DNA of 64,000 nucleotides from Haliclystus octoradiatus (Eukaryota; Cnidaria; Staurozoa; Stauromedusae; Haliclystidae), in assembly GCA_916610825.1 (NCBI GenBank), contig OU744454.1, positions 14,026,836 to 14,090,835 of the forward strand, given 5' to 3'. The stretch's first letter is position 1, and the number at the start of each line of letters is the position of its first letter. This document shows positions 1 through 19,634 of the stretch, one piece after another. Position numbers and translations under genes: made by a program. The notes beneath the pieces were generated by a model that was not told the origin of the DNA, searched no databases, and saw only the letters and a list, made by a program, of their open reading frames with translations.

Positions 1-183
1 ATGTCTTTCCTGACCAATCCCGTTCATGCCAGGGTCGAACCCAAGAACCTGAGGGCAAGGGTCAAAGGCTCTATCCACCCACGATACATCATATAAGGCA
101 GCCGAAATTTGGGCAGGATTATGTATTTTTGTGTATTTTTCATATGTTTTCATTCAACCAACAGTTACTGATTCTTCATATAG

Positions 184-3100
184 GTCCTGCTGACATTTTG
201 AAACAGGATGGAGTTGCATTGTTCACAATTGGCATCGAACCAGACAGTGAAACCCCGGATGAAATCACAACAATGAAAGAAGAATTGGAAGCCATTGCAT
301 CTGAACCAACTCATGGTCACGTGTTTATTGCTGATGGTTATAGAGAACTAGAGACAAAAGTACAATTGATCAGTCAAGCAGCATGTGTAGGTGAGAAAGA
401 ATTTGATAGTGAAAATATGGAGCGCGTATAATTTCTCATCGCCTGGTTTCAATATTATTAGACTTTTGTAATGAGCACCGAGATAATTCCAATTGATTCG
501 AGGTTTTTAATCTAGCTGGACTCTGGCTGATGATTTACCATGTGCTTGACTCATTTTTCAAGTATGCCTGTAAAGACTTGCGAATCAAAACAATCAGAGT
601 TGAATATCAGCAGGAATGTTTAACTCCAAACGTACCAAGGAAAGCATTTTTTTTTCATTTATTGTCATGCATGTCCAGTATCTGGACCTTGGGTAACAAA
701 AGTTTCAGATTACTAAATAGCAAACTCAATTGAATAATTGTTAAACTATAAATGTGAACATATATGAAATATAAGTCCTTGCGTTTAAGAAATTTAAAAA
801 ATTCGAAATTATTAACAAACAGACATTACTATTTAATATAGAGATTAATACTTGATGACAGCTGGAAGATGATCGCAGCATGGGGCTTTAATAATATCAC
901 GTTCAACCGAAACTAATGATAAGAGACTATAGAATATTTACAATAACACTTCTTGAAAGATTAAAATGCTGATAATTATCAGTTTATTGATGGTAAAATC
1001 GATTTTTTTTGCAGAAAAGTTTAACTACAAATTCACTATTAACCGCAAAAATTTGCGTTTTTCTAAAAAAAGTTGCAATTTTTTACTTTCGGAAACAGCA
1101 AATACAAAATTCGTAAATATGCATTTGGCGGTTGCAGAATTGTCCAGAAGCGTAGGTAACTAATAAACACAACATTAGCTTTCACACGAGACACGTGCGA
1201 TAAGCATTGTGAAAATGTTGGACAAATGTTGCGCTCATGAAGCCTCCCCCGCTCTCAACGTTGCTGTGAAAATACATTGATAATGACCTTGAAGATGAAC
1301 AAAAATAAGAAAATGTAGATGTTGAACAAATGTTGCGCTCATCTAGCCTCCACCGCTTTCAACGTTGTTGTGAAAACACATTGATAGTGACCTTGAAGAT
1401 GATCAAAAATAAGAAAATGTAGATGTTGAACAAATGTTGCGCTCATCTAGCCTCCACCGCTCTCAACGTTGCTGTGAAAATACATTGATAATGACCTTGA
1501 AGATGAACAAAAATAAGAAAATGTAGATGTTGAACAAATGTTGCGCTCATGAAGCCTCCACCACTCTCAACGTTGTTGTGAAAACACATTGATAGTGACC
1601 TTGAAGATGAACAAAAATAAGAAAAAGCATGTCTGCCCCATGCCAGCTATAATGTTAGTTTTTGTTTCTATTTTAAGATATCGACCGTGTTTCATTCTTC
1701 TTTTGAATTATCTACTCCTCTTTAGTTAATGGCGCATGGAGCAGCTGGTCAGAATTCAGTCCATGTAGTGTTACATGTGGATTTGGTACCAAAGTACGCA
1801 TGCGCACGTGTACTAATCCATTGCCTGCAAATAATGGCGCCGGATGTACTGGTCCAAGAGTAGAAACACAACAATGCGGTTCAAATCAATGCCGATGTAA
1901 GTCACAAAGAAAACAAATGTTTAGATTCATAAAGTAACATTTGTATTTTAAATTTTAAATTTCTTAACAAAGCAAAAATCAACACAGGAAGAGCGTACAT
2001 GCGTGATACTCTCAAATGAGAATTTATTTATCTGAATGGTATATAATCTAATTGCTTTGTACGTTGTTCTTCAATTAGTGATACCCATCTCTCTTCCTAA
2101 AGCTAACGCAACAGAACCCAACCTATCAACAGAAGGTAAGTAGCATAACGTATAAATGTGGCAATGTCTGCGTATGTGCGATGTGTGTCCATCAATCACT
2201 TCTCAAACAAGGTATTTGAGCAATACATCATTATAACCGTTGTTCGAGCAGACCTCGATTTTTATTTTGCATTTCTGTTTCAACTGTATTATTTGTATGG
2301 ATTTCACTTTCTATATCAAATTTAACCATTTTGACATTTAAAGAAAACATCAACACTTCAACGGTCTTCATAAAGCATGTCTATGATTCATACTAGTTAT
2401 CCCTTCGAATTATCAGCTTCATTTCATCCTCAAAGTAATCATTTGAAATGTTTTCTTATTGAAATTTCAGATAATGTTAAACATTTACATCAGAATGTTG
2501 TTGAGGAAGGACAAAAAGAGTCGACAAGCGCAGGTAAATATAATGTCAAATAGAGCGACTTTGATAATGAAAGTAAGATGTCAGACAGCATAATAGGAAG
2601 CTTTAAATTTGGTACAGGTTACAGTTACGAGTACATCTTTCTCGTTGCGCATCACTTCTGCGCATTGGGGGAAGTCCCTGAGCTTTGAAACCTGTACTGA
2701 CCTCCTCGTTTCGGAACATTTTTCAGCGCGAAACATGAACCACAGAGTTTCATGTTTTCATTTCATTGTTTTGGTTTATTTAGTCTTACTTTTCACCTTT
2801 TTTAATAAAATTATGTTGTCCACATAAAAGTTCTACATACAATCATAATCAATCTTGTAGAAATGTCCGAATTTTCTATTTACCTGGTAAACATCAACTG
2901 TGGTTTTATCTTATTGAATCTAAAGATCTTGTTTTGACAGAACAATTACTGGTAGAATCCAATCTTCCCATCGACTAAACATAAACTTGAACCGTTACTG
3001 GTTCTAGATTTAAATCTCCCTAATCACTCGCTGAACGCACACCGTCGTCTCGATGTCGGAAAGACGACGTGCCTTTTGTGGGCATACACATTTAATCACA

Positions 3101-6100
3101 TTATGATATTTTGAGTCAGCCACAGAAAACATTCAATGTAAACACTGCAAATATATATTTGCGGGTACATTCTCGTGCCATTTTGAATGAGATGTCTCAT
3201 CGGGTGTAGCTGCACGTTCGAATTTCGGCATGTTAACGTTATCAGTTTGGTGGAGGATTAGCTCAGATTGTAGAGCAACCGAACTTCAGGTCGGATCATA
3301 TCTGATCGACTGTGGTTCAAATCCCCCTAAGGTCAACTCAGCCTTGACTTTATCTGAAACATCAAATGAGTACCGATCTGTAGTGTCGCGGCTGAGATCA
3401 ACAAAGAGCGTTTAAAATCATTGCTCTCTGCGAAAAAAGCCACTCGTCTAGAAATAGAGGAGTGGTACGGGTGCCTTCGGTAGGGCGACACCGTCTACAT
3501 CATCATCATCAGTTTGGTGACATGATCCCTAAAAGCCGCACACATGCTTCAAGGACTACGGAACTCGAGAACAAACCTAATCTTACTTGCCCCGTTAGGG
3601 AGAAACTGTGCTGCACGAACAAGGCGCTTCTATACTTGCTAATAATTCGGAACTGTGTGATTAGCTTTCCAGACAATGCATAATTAACGTTTTTGAATCT
3701 CTTTTCAATCATTTCATAAATAATCATGTAGAACCTGTTTTATGGATGGATTTTATTGAGTGCCCGTGATTAAGAATAAGGCTGCGTTGTTATCGTGAAT
3801 TGTCTTATTTACAAGTTTCTTTGTCAGTCATGTATGCCCGTGATTTTGTGGCGTTCTTTGTGTAGCGATTTTGTTGAAGCGTAAGAGGGGCAGCACATTC
3901 CTGTAATGTGACTGTCTATACTACTAATTACTACTACTTTCTTATTAACTTTATTTATAGGTTGCCCACAAGGTTTTGAAGAAATTCATATTGATGGTAA
4001 TCAACTTCATGCTAGTTCCATCTATGGTTCAGTATTGGGAAATATCGAAATGATGAAGTTACACGATGCAAGTAACGGATTATTAAACAACATTAAACTT
4101 GGAGGTACGCAGAAAACGACCCCTGCACACAATGAATGTACACATGTTACAAATTAAGTTTAATATTTTTGAGGAATGACTTGATTCGAGGTCTGCTTCA
4201 AGCTGGGCCTTTAAGAAGAAATAAAACATTTTACCTTTGAAAAATATATTTTATGATAAAAAGATCTCGCTAGTGTCCAGTTCCCAATTTTCTAAGCTTG
4301 CAAGAGTCTGTGATAGCTCCTGTGTATCCCAGCTTTTGGTTGCCAAAAATATGAACAAAATCACACAATTTACGCTCTTGGTATTACGAATGTTACAAAT
4401 ATGTTTTGACCATTTTCCAACGTTCCTACTTTCTGAAATATTGAGCTCAAATTGTTGATGTGCATGTCACGGGATGTGCATGTCACGTTAGCCAAACCAG
4501 AAGGCAAACAGGAACATCAAAAACGCTAACGACAGAGAAAATATCAAAATCTAGTTACCAAACAATTTCTAGCATTATTGAAAATTACCATTCGCCAATC
4601 ATAAAAAGTAACTCTGCAATAACCCAGCAGTTTTGTTTTTCGGCTCATGAGGGAAAGCGGCTTGATGACGGATAATCACACGAGTTATCATATTCGTAAC
4701 CAACCAACGGCTATCAAATTTATATAACAAACACATCATGGTATGGTATAGATTGTTGAGTGATTTTTATAGTCTAGCAGTATAGCAGTAAATTTATAGT
4801 CTGTGTGTCATCTGTATATAGGTTCATGGTGTGCTGACCATCAGTTTTCAATAGATGAAAGTAGAACAGAGTATTTAGAAGTTGATTTTAAAGACAAAGA
4901 AAGAATTACAATGGTTGCAACACAAGGAAGTCATTCATATGATAACTGGGTGAAAAAATACATATTAAGTTATAGTGATGATGGCGTTTCATGGACCAGT
5001 TATAATAATGAGGTTAATAATAATATTCATACATTTTTTCAATCGTATTATAGGACTATCCGGCCTAAAAATTTCACCTCGCGCTCGATAATTCGCTACC
5101 TGCAAATTTGTTTTATCGAGCTCATGGCAACAAAATCTGTGAATGGCAATGTGATGGTATTAGTAACAATAACATTGTATCAGGATGGGCAGCAAAGACG
5201 GATCGATTTAATTATCTTCCGTGTTCGTTGCAGAGTGGATTTTGCTTGGCTAGAGAAACGCTGGCCTACAGGATCACTGTAGTATGTAGTGTATTTCGAC
5301 GACCTAACCGGTACGAAAATCACTACGCTCGGATGGCTATCCGGAATAGTGGAATCACAGCCTGTATAAATTCTCTTTTTTTATCTCATTGCGACCACGG
5401 TGAAGTGGCTAGGGCGTTGGACCACAGCCCGCAGCGTATCGGGTTTAATCCCTGGCCACAGCACTATAGGTTGGCGTCAGGAAAGGGCATCCGACTATTA
5501 AACGCACACAAGCTTCAAAATACTAACCAATTTAACCAACCACCCCGGTGAAAAAAGCTGCAAGCTTACCCGGTTTGTGAATAAATGACAAATCCAAAAA
5601 AAAAAATGTACGCCACAGCTCTTTGTAAGTTTCCTCTGGACCATCCCACCCGCCATCATTTGATGTTCGTTGATAAAGTAAAAGCTGAGTCGGAGACTGA
5701 CTTGACGTCCGACGAGGACTTGAGCAATACAGTTCCAAAAGTTCTATTGCTCTACCATCTGAGTCAATCTTCCTTGATGTGTTGAGAGTTTAGTTGTAAG
5801 TCTAGGGTGCATTTTCTTGAAATATTTTTATTGTATTATATAGACTTGGCAAGAGCAGCAAAACAGATAATACAAGGAATACAATCACAATAAAACCTCA
5901 AAGAATCTGTGAATATATTAAAAAAGCATATTCTATTTCATTCCTTCTGCCAAAGCAATATATAACAAAAGCCGTAGTTTTACAATTTTACGCAGCCTGG
6001 TATAGATATCAACAACAACCAATCAGCGATCAGTATCACATTCGAGGATTTTATAAAATCATTTTGATCATTGTAATGATAATTTTAAAATAATAAACCT

Positions 6101-8187
6101 TGAAAATGTTGTTGATTATCTTTTATAGACTTTGCTACATGGAAACAGTGATCGCAACACTCTGTCAAAGCAAATTCTGTCTCCAGATATTAATGCTCGT
6201 CACGTGAGACTCTACCCTCAGGAATGGAATACTAACGAAGGAAAAGAAAAGCATGATATATGTCTAAGGGTTGGATTTTTCAGTTGCAAAGGTAATATTA
6301 TTTAGGTTACTAATGTAGCATAACAATTGTATTACCCATCCCAAAGAATTTACCCGGGTTTGAACAGGATGGTCTGATTTGGCGTCATAACACCAAACCA
6401 ATCAGATTGCTCGAATCGTTTTCGATATAATACAAAGGAAATTACTAAATTATAATTTACAATCTGTCATGTGATGTATACGAACTTGTGATGGGGGTGT
6501 GTTTCATGGTTTGTGTAGTATTCCCAAAAAAGACAGCTCGTGACATTGAACCTTTCTGATAAAATCGAATGCGTCATTCCAGTCTTGAATTTTATTAAAT
6601 TTAATAGATTAAATCAAAATATTATTATTAAATTATTCAACAAGACTGTTTCCCTATAAGCCATGACATCATAATACCAAAAACTAGCTTCCATGTGATT
6701 ATATTGACGTCAAGATGCATCTAGTATCGTAGGTTAGCTGATTAAATATTCCCATCACAATATACAAACCAATGGCACCATATAGAGTGTGCCTGACATA
6801 TTATCGAAACAACAAAAACAGCGTAAAACAATCGATTGATGGCGAGGTCTGGTTTTAAAGATAAGACTTGAGAACGCAATAATATGTACTTTTTCGTGCT
6901 AATTTGAGAGACAGATAAAAATCTGAATAGATTTTAAAAATGATTTACAACATATCAGATCGAGGAATCAGTTTTATGACAGAAAATAATATTTTGCAAG
7001 CTTTTTGTTATCTGAGATTGATTTTCTCCGCATTTTCTTCTTTTGAACGATTACCTCAATCAATACCAGCATGCACTGTTTGCATTTAATTAATACACCA
7101 TAATTAATACGCCATAATTATACGTTTAGATAATTGAAAGTTTTTTTTAAAACATACTAATTACATCTCGGGATTTGGTTCTTTGGACAATTTTTGACTA
7201 ATTGCATGGTGCCATTTTAAATCACTAAAAACTCAAAATATTAATTATAAAATGGATTATAGTCATCGACCAACAATATGAAAATCGAGCAATTCGATTG
7301 ATTGAACAGCGGTCAATTTTTAAGCTATATTGACTGCTCCGTGTTTTCTTACTTTTCTTACACAACGGATAATCGCGTTTTTGATGAATTAAAATATTTT
7401 AAAATTTATGCTATGATTATATATTACAAATTGACTAGTTAGGCATTGACTGAACAGTTATTGATCTCAGCCTCCAATAAATATCGGCATGATGATGTCG
7501 GAGGATCTCAGTCATTATCAGCCGATATTCATCACACCTTCGATCAATGTTAACTATAAAATTTTATAGCAGGGATCTGAGTTGAAAACATAATAGGTTG
7601 GATAAATGGGCGCAACATTTGCTCAACATCAGCTTAACAAGAAGAGCCCTTGTTGGGCAAACGTTGCGTGGTTAATTGAACCCAACAAGGGATCTGTACG
7701 AGCTCTGCAACGATGTTGGGAAAATGTTGCGTTCATTTAGCCGAGGATTTACTACTTTGAATTTTCCCCACTTTTTTTACTTCTTGAAAGATGAATTACC
7801 AACACGACATCATTTTGAGAAATACCGAAATACAGTCGAACTTGCTTGATATTCCTCGGGTACTGATGAAAATTGGGACATTAAACGATCGACTTGGGAA
7901 TGTTTTTATGGGGAATGTAAAATAGAAATCAGTTTTATGTGGGAACAGTAAGCAAGGTGGAGGGATTTTAACCGACCGAATTCGACTGTATCTTTAATTA
8001 ATTAATCTTTGATAAAATGTATGGTTTTCTTTTTACATCAGGTAAAACAATGACAAAGAGAGATATCAAAAATAAAACAAAAAAAACTACAAAGGCTGCA
8101 ATGTCTACGAAAAGAATCTTAAATCATTTGCATAAAGTTGTGAGACATATTTTAGTACGTAAATCAGGCAAGAAAAAGACAATATGA
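184..8187 (+). CDS. Secreted VWA-TSP1-F5/8C (discoidin) domain protein, 3' part (5' end outside window)
   Basis: Likely extracellular matrix or adhesion protein. Exons read from splice signals: 184-390, 1726-1896, 2079-2135, 2471-2533, 3961-4104, 4822-5012, 6129-6291, 8042-8187 (stop TGA 8185-8187), giving 379 residues in one frame. Exon 1 is the C-terminal half of a von Willebrand A domain (GVALFTIGIEP, then VFIADGYREL). Exon 2 is a complete thrombospondin type 1 repeat (WSSWSEFSPCSVTCG, six Cys). Exons 3-4 are short Ser/Glu-rich linkers. Exons 5-7 form one F5/8 type C domain (opening Cys, ASS, DGVSW, LHGNSD, ARHVRLYPQEW, closing Cys). The last exon is a roughly 47-residue Lys/Arg-rich tail. 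Most introns are phase 1, typical of shuffled extracellular modules. The domain set resembles coral coadhesin-type matrix proteins, but that is only an analogy. The ATG at 129 is intronic and not the start; the start and signal peptide lie upstream of the window. Convergent with the SIK gene. Confidence 0.85.
1218..1630. repeat. Tandem repeat, 4 copies of 104 bp
   Basis: Four units start at 1218, 1322, 1426 and 1530, each beginning TTGRACAAATGTTGCGCTCA and ending near GAACAAAAATAAGAAAATG. Units 1 and 3 share GTTGCTGTGAAAATAC, while units 2 and 4 share GTTGTTGTGAAAACAC. The array therefore looks like two copies of a 208-bp dimer. It lies in the intron between the VWA and TSP1 exons. Confidence 0.9.
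3253..3507 (+). mobile_element. tRNA-derived SINE, family A, internally deleted copy
   Basis: Starts with a tRNA-like head: A box TTAGCTCAGATTG near 3258 and B box GGTTCAAATCC near 3314. It ends with the family tail GGTGCCTTCGGTAGGGCGAC and a CAT run. It is flanked by a 12-bp target duplication, ATCAGTTTGGTG (3241-3252 and 3508-3519), whose last two bases overlap the 5' end. Compared with the copy at 32654 it lacks about 105 bp of the body (around 3383). It is in an intron of the VWA gene. Confidence 0.85.
5391..5606 (+). mobile_element. tRNA-derived SINE, family B
   Basis: A tRNA-like head differs from family A: A-box-like AGTGGCTAGGGCGTTGG at 5404-5420 and B-box-like GGGTTTAATCC at 5441-5451. 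It is followed by GGCGTCAGGAAAGGGCATCC, a tail motif I associate with RTE-type LINE and SINE 3' ends in other animals (from memory, not checked). It ends in an A-rich run at 5596-5606. It lies in the intron between the last two F5/8C exons. A related tail occurs near 60335. Confidence 0.55.
5607..5775 (-). mobile_element. Degenerate SINE, family A
   Basis: The reverse complement keeps the tRNA-like head (GACTCAGATGGTAGAGCAAT), the stretch matching the family A body (CATCAAATGATGGCGGGTGG) and a CCAGAGGAAAC segment. The B box is decayed. It abuts the family B copy on its left. Confidence 0.5.
6292..8041. other. Last intron of the VWA gene; no gene seen
   Basis: AT-rich intron. A segment near 7600-7740 repeats motifs of the type AATGTTGCGYTCAT, also seen in the 104-bp tandem array at 1218. 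A perfect TGACGTCA occurs near 6705. I see no coding segment or complete transposon. Confidence 0.6.
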
Positions 8188-9519
8188 TAAATTAATTTTA
8201 ACAAGAAAATCAAACGTTATAGATCTATAGCTAACAAATATCGATATTTAGCCGAAAGATGTACTCGATCAAATTTTCAAAGCATTGGCTTTTCAGTAAA
8301 ATTATTTCTTGGCAAATTAATGACACTTATAAAATAAAAAATTATATAAACTGGAATTCCAAAACGAAATGAACATAATTTTCTCAGTATGATCTGAGAA
8401 TGAATTATATATAAATATATAGAATATTTAAGCGTTATATATTTCTCAAGACAGAATATCATTAATTTTAGTATTTTGGAAACAGTGTATTTTATTAACA
8501 TGTACTGTTTATTGCTCAATTCCGTTCAATATCCAAAGTGACCTGTTAGTGGATGACTAACATAATTATGTGTACCTCGAACTTAAAGGATGATAAGATC
8601 CAGGCTACTAGCCAAGATAACGGAGAGTACAGTTGCAAGAGTCCGTTGACAGAGGCTCCCCAGCGCAATCTGTTAATAAGGGTGGGACACGCAAGCTTTA
8701 GGGCTTGAAAATCGCCATTTTCGTTCCACTGAAAACGAGTCTTTTTCTTTTGACCGAAAAGTTTTACGAAGTGATAAATATTATTTTCACGCGCTTTGAT
8801 CAAATTTCGAGAGCCTGGGTTTGACGGAACGAAAATGGGATATATTAAATCAAGCGACTGTCATATTTCCCCGGCAAATTAAGACTTTTAAGTTTGGTTG
8901 ACATTATTTACAAAATCAATTCCGAGTGGATCGAAAAAAGTATCAACGGCCTCACAGTGGTTGCAAAGTGGTGAATACATTTATAGCAAAGAACCTTCAA
9001 GTTATTAGAGCAAAATATTAACATGTTCGTAACTACACGAAAATGGTACATGTTTTGTCCCTCGTTGATGTCCCTCGATACAGATGAAGAGAAGAATAAA
9101 TAATAAACACAAATAAATAAATATATGTCATATCTTTTATGTATGCTTAGAGCATGATCTGAAAGTTGTTTACAATATTTTGAAATAGCATTTAAAACAC
9201 CATATTGTTTATTACAACAGAATACTTATCATTATCATTCTTAAAATTTAAATTTGTTTTTTTTTTATCTTTCAAATAATTACTTTCATCGTCGTAAATT
9301 ATATACATTTATTTGTTATTAAATTATCAACAAAAGCCATTTAACAGCTAATCAAAAACTTTCTGTATCACTTTGAAATCAATACAAAATAAAAGAGTCA
9401 TATATATATATACATAAAGTTACCATAGCAATTTGTTACTTTGGAATTGTAAACGTCCAGCATTTTCACGCAAAAACCAGCATTGCGAAAATAATTTCGT
9501 GTTTTAAAGTTGCATTTTA
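8188..9519. other. Intergenic, between convergent VWA and SIK genes
   Basis: Holds the 3' ends of two convergent genes. AATAAA-like polyadenylation signals follow the VWA stop codon near 8334. On the minus strand an AATAAA overlaps the SIK stop (9515-9521). No other gene or repeat was recognised. Confidence 0.6.
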
Positions 9520-16673
<7,154 letters not shown>

Positions 16674-16946
16674 TCATTTCCAGGTATTAAATGTCTTTAA
16701 AACGTCCAAATAGTACGTAAATTTCACATGGACATACAGCTAAAAAATGTCCACGCCATGTTCGTACGTTGACCATCATTGGGAATATAGACGGTTCAAT
16801 GATTATTTCAATGATGAAAAAAATCCCTTATTGAAATCTCTGTCCTTTGATTGGTTAACCACATCAATCCTATTGTTTATGATTGGTTTAAACAATGCAC
16901 ATGTCACAAGACAATAAACGAGACATTCATAGTTGAGATATGGCAT

Positions 16947-16965
16947 TGACGTCAGATTGACGTCA
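16947..16965. promoter_or_regulatory. Tandem cAMP-response elements upstream of SIK
   Basis: Two perfect TGACGTCA palindromes at 16947-16954 and 16958-16965, 11 bp apart, lie 313-331 bp upstream of the SIK start codon. A third perfect copy is at 17960-17967 and a near match (TGACGTCC) is near 17068. Vertebrate SIK1 is a known CREB target, so CREB-type control is plausible. Binding is inferred. Confidence 0.5.
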
Positions 16966-17099
16966 TAAGTCTACGTGTGACCAATGAAATCACGTTTAGA
17001 ATTATAACAACACCTGACATCCAAGACAACTATAAAGCGGGAACATCGTGACGCAGATGTAATTTCTGACGTCCCGCATAGCGAGCGTTCAGACAACGG

Positions 17100-18632
17100 G
17101 AATGGATTTCAGGTAGAGATTAGTATTGACCTTATCAGAATTCTGCACAAAATGAGCTTTTGCAAAACTGCAAATTGACCTTCTCATCAACGTGCAAATG
17201 CACAATTTTACTAACTTAGAAGTCTTGTTTATCATGCAACTGATTTCTTTTGATATTTTCACAAAAACATGTCAATTTGACACGTCAAACTGTAAACAAG
17301 GCTTCTTTGACAATATTTACCGGCGCACACTTTTCATGTTAAACCATGGTATTGACCACAGATTTATTGAAGACTTCGGGGCTAAATTTAAATTCAATCG
17401 TTAGTTTATGTTGCGTATAAAATAAGAATGCTATTTATGGATAAGCTCAGGTCAAATTACAAACTTTATGTAATTTCGAGCTATGAATTTAGCATTAGTG
17501 AAGACGTCATCTGGTAAATATGTCACGCTATTCAAGTGCTGAGCAAAATGAAATACGTAGAAAGGTTTGAAATATATTGAGATGGCGTCTTTGATAAAGA
17601 ATGTTCGACTTCCAGCCAGTTGCAAGCGTCATGTCAATGGTCATGTTTACATCGCTTTCAACAGGCATTTTGCTTCCTGGCATAATGTCGTGTTGTGTCA
17701 CCACGCTTTAACAGCATTGAAAAACTCTTTAAAAGCGCATTTCATGTTCTATATTCAATTGAAACAACCGCAACAATCAGGAATGCAGAAATAATACGAG
17801 GATACGAACCAGTCACAAATTACATTACGTCATTTAATGTCGCATGCCAAATTCCAAGAAAACTCACCTTCGCACGAAAGGAAGTCATCGATCTAGGTGT
17901 TAATTAAAATGTATTGAATATGTCGGTATTTTGATTGTAATTACGTCTAACAGTCGGCTTGACGTCAATTTAATTTGAATTGATATGCAGACTGCAGAGG
18001 GTACAGTGGAATATTCATTAATATTCTCACAGTTTAGATGCAATTTTGTTTGGTTTAATTTAATACAAACAAGTTGTAGCTTTTTTCATGTTTAGAATGA
18101 TTATTTATGTATGGCAAACTTTTGTTGTCACTTGTCGTCATTGTTTTGCCGCTAGCAAGACACGCGGCTATATCCTGTACTAGCAGCTGTTCGGGTCGGA
18201 TGATGAAGTTGATACTATTCTAAAACCAAGCTGAAAACTAGGAAAGGGTAATCAGGGGTAATATGTCTAGTCAATTGTGATTCATTTCCGATCCGATCCT
18301 GATACATAGTTAATCTGATATGATATTCAAAATGAATCACAGTTGAATCCGAAACATGGGACTATTAGCCCACAGACAAAAATTTGTTGACAAAATTTTG
18401 TATGAATCTCTTGAATTAACTGCCAAAAGTGCCACAAGGATTCCCCACTATTCCGCAACCCTATACGAAACAGCCATTGGTAAAGTCATAGATTATAGTA
18501 TACAGGGATTGGCAACTCTATCGTTCTCGGCGTCGCGGTCAGATTATGTTGAATTTGGCGCGAAATGAAGTCACGTGATCTTCGCCCTACCCAAGTGGAG
18601 TACAGGTACATGTAGAAAGGTCTAGGATTTCC
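17100..18632. other. Gene-free stretch upstream of SIK
   Basis: AT-rich DNA with scattered short open frames (for example 17192-17404, 17567-17794 and 18356-18568) that show no domain, no plausible splice chain and no known family. Nothing further was recognised. Confidence 0.55.
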
Positions 18633-18641
18633 CTTACATGA

Positions 18642-18704
18642 TTGACTTGCTTTCCAGTCATGAAAATGAGGCAGCAAAAAGAAAGCGGGACTTGAGCCAG
18701 TCAA
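18642..18704. mobile_element. Very short MITE with 9-bp target duplication (MULE-like), 63 bp
   Basis: A 63-bp element starting TTGACTTGCTTTCCAGTC and ending GGGACTTGAGCCAGTCAA, between perfect 9-bp repeats CTTACATGA (18633-18641 and 18705-18713). The interior GAGGCAGCAAAAAGAAAGCG is shared, in reverse orientation, with the element at 25546. It is far too short to encode anything, so it must be mobilised in trans. Confidence 0.88.
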
Positions 18705-19634
18705 CTTACATGATGGCTTACTCCGATATCCCATAAGGTGGATATTTATAGAAATACTTGTAAAAATGCTTGAAAAGTACCAAAAGCTTCCTCAACATTT
18801 AAAATTTGGGCTGAGTATCTCCGACAAGGGACTGTTCCCATGCACCGACTCTGTGGTACACTCTGTGTATTTATGAGTACGTATAGTCTAAATCTTAAAT
18901 TCTTCTTTTGGTGTACTCACGGGGGGGACTTCCATACATCGGCTGTACGGAGACGTGCCATTTTTAAGGTGTGCCTTTTCCATCTGACAAGGCAAGCAAT
19001 TGATTTAATCAACTATTACATGACTAAAATAGGAAATAATTGAAATTGTAAAAGAATAGGATTTCCTGATTTCGATTTTTTTGATCGAGACCTGTGGGGT
19101 GAAGACGACATGGTGTGCACACTTGTTCTCCCACACTGTTTTTACGCCCCCTGGCACAATATAAATAACCAAACGAAGGAGGGGTTGGAATGTCACTCTC
19201 CCCCTTCCGCCCCCTCAGAGAATCATCAATAAGGAGGCTGAATGAAGGGAAATCTTAAATATACTGTCATGTACAGTAGTACTTAATATTCTCGTTTCAA
19301 TGTTGCAATCCTCGTTTCTGTGTTTTACAATAATTGATATATCTCAAATTTATGTCTATCAGTCGGCTAGTCGAGCTGTTCATATATTATGTGAATATTT
19401 CGTGGTTATACGACAAATACATCTACTCTGTATATCTCCATAAGGTTTTGTATTACATAATACATATGATAGAGACTGTCCGAGAAAATGGATTGATAAT
19501 CGGCAATATTTTGCTTCAAATGAAGGTCAATGATGTGGGATATACTGAATGTATGTGATTGCGTAATTACTACATTGACATGTATTTAGCCTCTTTATAT
19601 TCATTGTAGCGGGTGGAATGCACGACGTATTGAT

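Noticed and set aside
129-431. ATG-initiated frame at 129 as the start of the VWA gene
   Set aside because: The first residues fall in intron upstream of an acceptor at 183. The protein similarity begins in mid-domain, so the true start is outside the window.
1218-1630. CRISPR-like array
   Set aside because: Direct 104-bp units without distinct spacers, in a eukaryotic intron.
3253-3330. tRNA gene at the head of SINE copies
   Set aside because: Only the A and B boxes and part of the fold are kept, and the same head continues into a shared body and tail at seven loci. It is a SINE promoter, not a tRNA gene.
4803-5551. Long open frames running past 5012
   Set aside because: The real exon ends at 5012. 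The rest is intron plus a SINE, and the F5/8C domain resumes in frame at 6129.
17192-18568. Several small frames upstream of SIK as a gene
   Set aside because: No family resemblance, different frames and no clear splice chain.
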